Source of the DNA: a virus | Reading direction: 5' to 3' (one strand) | Length of the DNA: 21,777 bases | IMG/VR virus record: IMGVR_UViG_3300050821_019806 | Coordinates: 1 to 21,777 of that record | Translations under genes and position numbers: made by a program | Part shown: piece by piece, positions 15,303-20,807 of the stretch | Position numbering within the stretch: the first letter of the stretch is position 1 | Layout: each line of letters opens with the position of its first letter | Notes under the pieces: generated by a model | Database searches by the model: none | The model's input: only the letters and a program-made list of their open reading frames with translations | Told to the model about the DNA's origin: nothing

Positions 15303-17276
15303 ATGGCCGCAGAAGATAAAAAACCGAACATTTTCGAGAAGATGCTGGATGTTGGCTCCGCCATGCTAGATGCCCAGCTATATAAAGCTCGTAATTCAAT
15401 GGTCAGCGAACAATCCGGTGAAGTGAATTTCGGTAAGGCTATCACTCGGGACCGAACATACTATATGGGATCCCAAGGTTTTTTCGAGAAACCTACAGCC
15501 ATAAGCTATGAGTACCAAAAGCAAATTGCAATTAAATCGTCCATTGTATCCGCCATTATCAAGACGAGACAGAACCGAGTGGCAGCCCACTCTCAATACG
15601 TCCCGGAAGGAACTGGTCTAGGATTCAAGATCGTTCTAAAGCATGAGCAAGAACTTCTCGAAGAGATCAAAGAAGAACTCTTTGGTGAAGAAGAAGATGT
15701 GGGAGATGGAGGAGAGAAATCTCAATCTGCCGAAAATCGCATGTCAGAAATGGCTACAGAAGTTCGTAAAGCAGTCCTAAGTCCAGAGGCTATGGAAACT
15801 TTGTCACCACAAGGTCAGGAAGCCGAAGTATCCGACGAAGAAAAAAATCGTATAGCCAAAAAAGAGATGCAAAAGCGTAGCCGTAAGAAAAAACAGGCAA
15901 TTGCAGAATTCATCCTCAATTGCGGTGAGCTTAAAGATCGCCCCTTTGAAAGCAAGATGTGGAACTTCGACGCATATCTACGAGCTATTACTTGGGACAG
16001 TTTAGTATTCGATCAAGTAGCAACAGAGAAAGTTCCCAAAGAAGCCCAAATTCTTCAAGGAAGAATGAATATCCATCATTTCTTTCCAGTAGACGCTTCT
16101 ACTATCCGCTTTGCTTCTCCAGCATTGAGCAAATATAAAACAGCCGATCTGGGAGCCATGGGCCAAGATATTTTGTACAGCGAAGAAGAAATCGAAGGTA
16201 TGGAACGCAGGGATGCCCTGGACCTAGATGCTGAGCGCCTAGAAAAAGACGAATACAAATACGTGCAATTAATCCGCGGACGCATTGCTAGGGCCTTTAC
16301 GGAAGACGAGATAGCCTTCGGCATGCGTAACCCAGTCACGGACATCTTCGCTAACGGATACGCCATCTCTGAAATTGAATTACTTGTAGCTTTGATCACA
16401 AGTCATCTACAAACAGAATTCTATAACCGTTCTTATTTTTCTCAAGGATTCTCAGCCAAAGGTATCCTCCACGTTAAAGCTAACCTAAACCGCTCTAAAC
16501 TGGAAGAATTACGCAGACACTGGAACCACATGGTTAAAGGCAACCGTAACTCCTTCCAAACACCTATTATGGCCGGTATGGATGAAGTTCAATGGATTCC
16601 CCTGACCCAGAGTCATAGTGAAATGGAATTCAGCCTGTGGTTGAATTACTTGATCCGTATGATCTGCGCCATCTATCAAATCGATCCGATTGAAATTGGA
16701 TATGGAATGAAAGATGAAGGCGGAGCTGGAATGTCCGGCGATAACACCGCTGAAAAATTGAAGAATTCCAAGGATAAAGGTTTCACCCCGTTGATGACCT
16801 TCATTCAAAACTACATTAATAAGAACATTATTGATGAGTTAGATCCAGATTACATGCTTGAGTGGACTGGTTTACAAGAAGAAGGATCTGCGGAACGTAT
16901 CGCCCGCCAATCACAAGAAGTCAAGTTTAAGAAAAGCATCAATGAAATCAGAGAAGAAGATGGATTGCCACCTATTAAGGGTGCTGACCAATTGATTCTA
17001 GATCCAGTATTTTTCCAATGGTTTACCCAGTTTAGCGACACCGGTAAAAAACAGATGGAAGAAAACCAGGCTAAAATGATGCAACAAACGCCCATCTCAG
17101 GTGCTGGAGAAGAAGAAAAACCAGAAGACGAGAAAGCTGACAAATCAGAACCAGCAAGTGATGAAAAATTCAGAACTCAAGAATCAGCTAAAGAAAACGA
17201 CCACATGCGAGATATAGAAAAACAGATGTTAGCACATCAAAATAATCTAGAACTCGCAGACAAGAAAGATAAGTAA
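15303..17276 (+). CDS. Portal protein
   Basis: It forms the dodecameric ring at the head vertex through which DNA is packaged and ejected. Length is 657 aa. The segment from about 380 (GFSAKGILHVK) through the WxxLxxSHSEMEF-like region and the YQIDPIEIGYG stretch is characteristic of HK97/SPP1-type portals, as is the following long helix region before EWTGL. A charged, low-complexity insertion of about 112-200 (Glu-rich, then Lys/Arg-rich) and a polar tail of about 600-657 are additions to the core fold. The ATG follows AGGGTGA. It directly precedes a terminator and the ClpP-like protease A, the usual portal-protease order in heads that are matured by a ClpP-type enzyme. Confidence 0.9.
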   Translation: MAAEDKKPNIFEKMLDVGSAMLDAQLYKARNSMVSEQSGEVNFGKAITRDRTYYMGSQGFFEKPTAISYEYQKQIAIKSSIVSAIIKTRQNRVAAHSQYVPEGTGLGFKIVLKHEQELLEEIKEELFGEEEDVGDGGEKSQSAENRMSEMATEVRKAVLSPEAMETLSPQGQEAEVSDEEKNRIAKKEMQKRSRKKKQAIAEFILNCGELKDRPFESKMWNFDAYLRAITWDSLVFDQVATEKVPKEAQILQGRMNIHHFFPVDASTIRFASPALSKYKTADLGAMGQDILYSEEEIEGMERRDALDLDAERLEKDEYKYVQLIRGRIARAFTEDEIAFGMRNPVTDIFANGYAISEIELLVALITSHLQTEFYNRSYFSQGFSAKGILHVKANLNRSKLEELRRHWNHMVKGNRNSFQTPIMAGMDEVQWIPLTQSHSEMEFSLWLNYLIRMICAIYQIDPIEIGYGMKDEGGAGMSGDNTAEKLKNSKDKGFTPLMTFIQNYINKNIIDELDPDYMLEWTGLQEEGSAERIARQSQEVKFKKSINEIREEDGLPPIKGADQLILDPVFFQWFTQFSDTGKKQMEENQAKMMQQTPISGAGEEEKPEDEKADKSEPASDEKFRTQESAKENDHMRDIEKQMLAHQNNLELADKKDK

Positions 17277-17305
17277 ATCCAAAGGTTATCCGACCTTATC
17301 TTTTT
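17265..17305 (+). other. Inverted repeat over the portal stop codon, weak terminator-like structure
   Basis: AAAGATAAG (17265-17273) pairs perfectly with CTTATCTTT (17295-17303), nine AT-rich base pairs around a 21-base loop. An alternative inner stem AAGGT/ACCTT (17282-17286 with 17293-17297) is followed by ATCTTTTT. Neither alone is a strong terminator. The pairing covers the portal stop codon. Confidence 0.4.
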
Positions 17306-17324
17306 AGACTCCCCGTGATAAGAT
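17296..17324 (+). promoter_or_regulatory. Extended -10 promoter candidate overlapping the terminator region
   Basis: TGATAAGAT (17316-17324) resembles an extended -10, and TTATCT (17296-17301) lies 17 bases upstream as a weak -35. Predicted initiation is near 17330-17331. A transcript begun there would lack the left arm of the terminator hairpin and the CCCCG that can pair with the downstream ribosome-binding site. Confidence 0.35.
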
Positions 17325-17359
17325 TTAAGAGTGACAACACTCTTTTATTTTTTCCGGGG
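17311..17359 (+). promoter_or_regulatory. Possible Shine-Dalgarno-sequestering stem for ClpP-like A
   Basis: CCCCG (17311-17315) is complementary to CGGGG (17355-17359), which contains the ribosome-binding site of the ClpP-like A gene (GGGG seven bases before GTG 17367). The pair would enclose the terminator hairpin. Five GC pairs closing a structured loop is plausible but not proven. Confidence 0.35.
17327..17353 (+). terminator. Rho-independent terminator after the portal gene
   Basis: AAGAGTG (17327-17333) and CACTCTT (17338-17344) form a perfect 7-bp stem with a 4-base ACAA loop, followed by the T-run TTATTTTTT (17345-17353). It is the clearest terminator in the window and separates the terminase-portal transcript from the protease and chaperone genes. 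Confidence 0.75.
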
Positions 17360-17366
17360 TTCAGTC

Positions 17367-18032
17367 GTGGCAGATACTAAATTTTTACAATTAGACAATA
17401 ATTCAGAAACAATCTGGATATATGACTTCACTGAAGAAGTGGCAACCGATTTCCATGAAAAAGTCCTAGCCAAATTCGAAGATAATCCCCACAAGCCCAT
17501 AACTATTAATATAAATTCCTTCGGCGGAGAAGTCACCTCACTTCTTGCCATGCTAGATACAATGGATTACATTCGGGGCATAGCTCCCGAAGATTTCTAT
17601 TTCATCACTGTAGCCAAAGGCAAAGCTATTTCCGCCGGCGCAATGATGCTCTCCTATGGCGACTTCAGATTCGCCGAACCCAAGTCTCAAATAATGATCC
17701 ATCAGGTAGTTGGAGGAGTTTTCGGAAGTCATCCAGAAAATGAGTCGGAATTCCAAGAGATTGACCGAATGAATCAACTGCTCTTGTCTTTATTACAAAA
17801 AAGATGTAAATTAAACACAACGATGAAAGAGTTAAAAGAGCTACTGGCTCATAATTTATACTTAACTCCTCAAGAAGCTAAAACATTTGGATTAGTAGAC
17901 ATTGTTGGATATCCTAAAGTAGTGGAATTCAAAGCCTATGAACTCCAAGTAGTAAATGAAGAAGTAGCAACAAAGGGATCAAAAAGTGCTGATCGAAGAA
18001 CAAATAAAAAGTCTACTTCGCGTAAAAGCTAA
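17367..18032 (+). CDS. ClpP-like serine protease A (probable head maturation protease)
   Basis: This cytoplasmic ClpP-fold serine peptidase stands directly behind the portal, where phages encode the prohead protease. The triad is visible: S89 in KAISAGAM, H112 in MIHQVVGG, and D178 in GLVDIVG. NSFGGE (52-57 region) is the ClpP oxyanion/GG strand motif. The start is taken as GTG 17367 with GGGG seven bases upstream, giving 221 aa. An earlier in-frame GTG at 17331 lies inside the terminator hairpin and would add an unlikely LFYFFRG leader, although a leaderless transcript could use it. The C-terminus is a basic Ser/Lys/Arg tail overlapping the next gene by 47 bases. A host-like ClpP is excluded by divergence and context. 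Confidence 0.88.
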   Translation: MADTKFLQLDNNSETIWIYDFTEEVATDFHEKVLAKFEDNPHKPITININSFGGEVTSLLAMLDTMDYIRGIAPEDFYFITVAKGKAISAGAMMLSYGDFRFAEPKSQIMIHQVVGGVFGSHPENESEFQEIDRMNQLLLSLLQKRCKLNTTMKELKELLAHNLYLTPQEAKTFGLVDIVGYPKVVEFKAYELQVVNEEVATKGSKSADRRTNKKSTSRKS

Positions 18033-18492
18033 AGTAGATCTCTACAAAAAAATCATCTCTACTATTGAAGCTGAGAAATCTTCAAAATCTGAAGAACAAG
18101 AAGCTTTGAATAGCGAGTTTCCCGGACTCTTGAATGAATTCTGTGGGGAAATCCTAACCTTCTGTTCTAAACGAGTGGATGACCTAGGAAATATGCGTAA
18201 AGAATCACCTAGCGCAGTTACAATCGTGGATCAACCCCAGATTCCCATGCAGTCTCAGCCGGTGGCCCAAGTACAAGCTCCAGCCGCTCCTACAGAAGAG
18301 GTAGAACCTACAGACCCACTTAAGTTCCTCCTTAAGTATAGACATATGGATGGTAAACGTGTTACAGTGACAACTAGAGATGGAAACGTCGAAGGCACCG
18401 TACGCGGGATGGTCGCCCCAAACATTAAAGTAGAAACGGATACCGGCTACATAGTCGGAGTTCCTCCCAGAACCGTTAAAATCATAGGATAG
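17986..18492 (+). CDS. Helical protein with C-terminal Sm/SH3-like barrel, function unknown
   Basis: This 168-aa protein starts with GTG (17986), supported by AAGGGA about eight bases upstream, inside the end of ClpP-like A. Residues 1-75 are helical and charged, 78-110 form a Pro/Gln/Ala-rich linker, and 111-168 are a short beta-barrel-like domain (KRVTVTTRDGNVEGTVRGMV, then IKVETDTGYIVGVPP and VKIIG). The pattern of strand, DGNVEGTV turn and strand is like Sm or SH3 folds. It contains three Cys without a metal motif. A scaffold, adaptor or head-associated role is possible from its place between the protease and the chaperone-like genes. No family is recognised. Confidence 0.65.
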   Translation: MLIEEQIKSLLRVKAKVDLYKKIISTIEAEKSSKSEEQEALNSEFPGLLNEFCGEILTFCSKRVDDLGNMRKESPSAVTIVDQPQIPMQSQPVAQVQAPAAPTEEVEPTDPLKFLLKYRHMDGKRVTVTTRDGNVEGTVRGMVAPNIKVETDTGYIVGVPPRTVKIIG

Positions 18493-18496
18493 AATC

Positions 18497-19084
18497 ATGC
18501 CAAAGAAAAAAGAATTATCATCACCACACGCATCATCCTCTTTCGCTCAATTGGTATCCAAAGCCCAATTAGAAGCGCTCAAGCCATATATCGAACAAGT
18601 GGCTGATCAAAAAATGGCAGAGTTGGCAAATAAGATCATTTCTACCTTGTATCAAGTAGTAATGAACAATCAAGCTCAAACTCAAATTCGTCAACTGGCC
18701 TTCGAAAAGTTGTTGAAGGAACATACCAAGTGGTTGACTGACGATGCCCTGGCGATGGCAACAGCTGATATCGAAGATGGAGCCCTGGGATTGGAGTCAA
18801 TTAAAACTCCAGCCGCAGAAGGTGATAAAGTCCGAGTAGAAGTTAAATATTCTACGCAACCTGAAGCAGCTCCCGAAAAGGTTCTTATCAATGCCCTGCT
18901 GCAAACCAGTCCTCAAGGACAAGTACAAACGCTTTTGGAAGTAGAGCAAGCTTTGGTAGGATTGGCGGTAGGTGAATCCACAACAGTAACTCTACCAAGC
19001 CAAGTGCCCGGAGTAGACGGAACAGCAGAACAAACCTCCGTGGAAATTACAGTTAAGAGAGTTTCTCGCAAAAAAGGAAGCTAA
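18497..19084 (+). CDS. Protein with helical N-terminus and possible FKBP-like C-terminal domain
   Basis: In this 195-aa protein, residues 15-92 are helical (a Gln/Leu-rich region). Residues 108-192 look like a shortened FKBP/SlyD/trigger-factor prolyl-isomerase module. It opens GDKVRVEVKYS, has the helix and turn LEVEQALVGLAVGESTTVTLP (compare the LeeALxGlkxGe...vxlP pattern of that family), and ends with a strand VEITVKRV. Several aromatic active-site residues typical of FKBPs are not evident, so isomerase activity may be lost. It sits between the Sm/SH3-like protein and the GroES-like gene. A folding or head-assembly helper is a reasonable inference. The domain call rests on pattern only and needs a profile search or structure. 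Confidence 0.5.
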   Translation: MPKKKELSSPHASSSFAQLVSKAQLEALKPYIEQVADQKMAELANKIISTLYQVVMNNQAQTQIRQLAFEKLLKEHTKWLTDDALAMATADIEDGALGLESIKTPAAEGDKVRVEVKYSTQPEAAPEKVLINALLQTSPQGQVQTLLEVEQALVGLAVGESTTVTLPSQVPGVDGTAEQTSVEITVKRVSRKKGS

Positions 19085-19085
19085 T

Positions 19086-19340
19086 ATGTTGCGATTACAA
19101 CCAGTCAATGACTTTATTTATGTAGAACTTAACGATAAAATCAGAAAAAAGACTGGAGATTCCCCCTTTACTACTATTATTACTAGTAATAACGAGGGAA
19201 CAGTCAAGTACTCGAGTTCTGAACAATTCCCAGTAGGATCTGTGATCCGCTTCGGTGGGGACCATCAGAGAGAGAATGTAGATGGTGCAGATTTATTAGT
19301 TATGAGTATTTCTAATATACGGGCTAAAGTTTTGGAATAA
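19086..19340 (+). CDS. GroES-like co-chaperonin (T4 gp31 / Cpn10 analogue)
   Basis: This 84-aa protein matches the Cpn10 layout. The N-terminal strand LRLQPVNDFIYVEL corresponds to GroES 'IRPLHDRVIVK'. A flexible charged segment of about 17-37 with a hydrophobic patch FTTII would be the mobile loop that docks on GroEL. EGTVKY is followed by VGSVIRFGG (50-58), equal to the VGDIVIF strand. The end DGADLLVMSISNIRAKV (67-82) equals the 'LIMSESDILAIV' end strand. Phage versions let host GroEL fold large capsid proteins. The roof loop is shorter than in GroES. The gene follows the FKBP-like gene by one base (AGGAAG before ATG) and precedes ClpP-like B by four bases. Confidence 0.72.
   Translation: MLRLQPVNDFIYVELNDKIRKKTGDSPFTTIITSNNEGTVKYSSSEQFPVGSVIRFGGDHQRENVDGADLLVMSISNIRAKVLE
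19177..19192. repeat. 16-bp perfect palindrome inside the GroES-like gene
   Basis: TTATTACTAGTAATAA is a perfect inverted repeat lying in codons for the hydrophobic part of the presumed mobile loop. It may be chance from the codon run ATT ATT ACT AGT AAT AAC. Confidence 0.35.
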
Positions 19341-19344
19341 TTCC

Positions 19345-19917
19345 ATGATAATTAAAGATGACGAAAAAGATACGGAGCGCTTAGGCCTCCATCTAATGCA
19401 TGTTTTTGAAAAGAACGTCAATTTCAAAGAACGGGTCATTTTAATAAATGGGGAAATCGAAGAGCAAGTATTTTCTCTTTTGGACGCCGCTCTAACTGAA
19501 ATGGAAAGTCACAATAGACAGGCCGTAACCATTCGTATTTCTTCGGATGGCGGCGGAGTCTACGATGCCTTGGCTATTGTGGGACGGCTTAAAAGATCCA
19601 AGTGTAAGATCGTAACCGAAGGATACGGCTGTATTATGTCGGCTGCCACATTGATCTTAGCTTGTGGAGATGAACGCCTCATATCCAAGTATGCTTGCTT
19701 CATGCATCACGAAGCTTCATATGCCCTAGAAGGACGACACTCTCAAATCGTAGCTGAAGTCCAGCAAAGGCAGAAAGAGGAAGAATTGTGGGCTCAATGG
19801 ATGGCTGAGTTCTCCAAGAAAAGTAAGAAGTTCTATTTAGAAGAAGCCAAGTTCACGGATAAGTATTGGAATCCACAAGAAATCCTCGATTTTGGAATTG
19901 TTGATAAGATCATATGA
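19345..19917 (+). CDS. ClpP-like serine protease B
   Basis: This is a second cytoplasmic ClpP-fold peptidase, 190 aa, with the triad S99 (GCIMSAAT), H121 (CFMHHEAS) and D187 (FGIVDKI). SSDGGG (66-71 region) is the GG strand motif. The Ser-His and His-Asp spacings (22 and 66 residues) nearly equal those of protease A (23 and 66), so they look like paralogues of one fold. It is 190 aa against about 193-207 for host ClpP, with no obvious propeptide. It might form its own ring, mixed rings with A, or be specialised for another substrate. ATG 19345 follows TTGGAATAA. Its stop overlaps the Cas4-like gene start by ATGA, so these two are translationally coupled. Confidence 0.85.
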   Translation: MIIKDDEKDTERLGLHLMHVFEKNVNFKERVILINGEIEEQVFSLLDAALTEMESHNRQAVTIRISSDGGGVYDALAIVGRLKRSKCKIVTEGYGCIMSAATLILACGDERLISKYACFMHHEASYALEGRHSQIVAEVQQRQKEEELWAQWMAEFSKKSKKFYLEEAKFTDKYWNPQEILDFGIVDKII

Positions 19918-20738
19918 ATCTAGAAAAACTAAAATCCTTCGTATCTTCAGATCTTTACCGAGCTAAGGATCCTTTAGTTTCTAGAATCAACAAACACTTA
20001 GTTAAAGAATACAACCCGCCAGCAAGTACCAGCTCGAGGCCTAGCCACAGCCCGTCTTCCATCGGAACCAAGTGCTATAGGAAGATTTATTACCAATTCT
20101 TCAAGTTAGATAAAGATATCCCAGTAGATGCTCGAGGAGCTAAGATATTCGAATCTGGCAAACAGCATGAAGAAATGGTAATGACATGGCTTAAGGCTTT
20201 GGGAGAACACATCCCTTATACAGACCCGGAATCTGGGCTAGTGCCTATGGACAGGGATGGAGTGACCCCCAATCCACAATTCCCCATCAAATCCCCTGAA
20301 TGGAGAATTAATAAGGGATTTATAGATAATGTAGGAATAATAGACGGAAAACTCTGGTTGTATGAGATAAAATCCTCTAATTCTAACAAGTTTCAGTCCT
20401 TAGAGGCAGTAATGCCGGAACACAAAGATCAGGTATCCATCTATTTAAAGACTTTCAATGAGCTTTTAAAGGCGGGGGAATTCAGTCATATCCCAGAATT
20501 GAAGCCTTTCGAAGAAGTAGTAGGAGTTAAGGTACTTTACATCAATAAAGATAACTCCGATATCAAGGTATTCTCACTAAGAAAAAATCATCTGCAAGCT
20601 AACATCTGGAAACTAAAAAGTAAAATAGAGCGGGCAAACAAATACATAGATGAAAAGCAACTACCGCCTAAGACCCCAGATAAATGCGAATATTGCCCAT
20701 TTAAGACTAAATGTAGCAAGAGCTTCAATGTCGTTTGA
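19914..20738 (+). CDS. Cas4-like PD-(D/E)XK nuclease with Fe-S cluster cysteines
   Basis: This 274-aa RecB-family exonuclease-like protein has all nuclease and cluster elements visible. C54 (GTKCYRK) and C258, C261, C267 (CEYCPFKTKC) form a four-cysteine 4Fe-4S site as in Cas4/AddB. D138 (GFIDNV), E151 and K153 (YEIKSS) are the PD-ExK catalytic residues, and Q173-Y177 (DQVSIYL) is the QxxxY motif. No CRISPR array or cas1/cas2 lies nearby, so a role in resecting ends for recombination or packaging is more likely than spacer acquisition. It is coupled to ClpP-like B, and its stop codon lies inside the -35 box of the next promoter. Confidence 0.85.
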   Translation: MNLEKLKSFVSSDLYRAKDPLVSRINKHLVKEYNPPASTSSRPSHSPSSIGTKCYRKIYYQFFKLDKDIPVDARGAKIFESGKQHEEMVMTWLKALGEHIPYTDPESGLVPMDRDGVTPNPQFPIKSPEWRINKGFIDNVGIIDGKLWLYEIKSSNSNKFQSLEAVMPEHKDQVSIYLKTFNELLKAGEFSHIPELKPFEEVVGVKVLYINKDNSDIKVFSLRKNHLQANIWKLKSKIERANKYIDEKQLPPKTPDKCEYCPFKTKCSKSFNVV

Positions 20739-20763
20739 CAACTGGCCACGTGGCTGATATACT
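20735..20763 (+). promoter_or_regulatory. Near-consensus sigma70 promoter of the exported ClpP-like protease
   Basis: TTGACA (20735-20740), a 17-base spacer and TATACT (20758-20763) match the consensus at 6/6 and 5/6 with ideal spacing. Initiation near 20770 leaves a leader of about 38 bases before ATG 20808, with AAAGAGGGT as ribosome-binding site. The Cas4-like stop codon TGA (20736-20738) lies within the -35 box. Confidence 0.85.
20745..20754. promoter_or_regulatory. Operator-like palindrome in the promoter spacer
   Basis: GCCACGTGGC is a perfect 10-bp palindrome centred in the spacer of the promoter at 20735-20763. A second dyad, TACTC-n6-GAGTA (20760-20775), covers the -10 and the predicted start. 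Either could bind a dimeric repressor; neither has been matched to a known site. Confidence 0.4.
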
Positions 20764-20807
20764 CCCTAAAGAGTAGAAATACTAATACCAAATAAAGAGG
20801 GTAAAAC

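Noticed and set aside
17331-17366. Upstream GTG start for ClpP-like A
   Set aside because: It lies within the terminator stem and has no ribosome site; GTG 17367 has GGGG at seven bases. Leaderless use is kept only as a possibility.
19335-19345. GGAATAATTCC dyad before ClpP-like B
   Set aside because: The one-base centre cannot form a hairpin, and 11 bases at a gene junction is within chance.
19914-20807. CRISPR system because of the Cas4-like gene
   Set aside because: No direct-repeat array and no cas1/cas2-like genes are visible in the window; stand-alone Cas4-like nucleases are known in phages.
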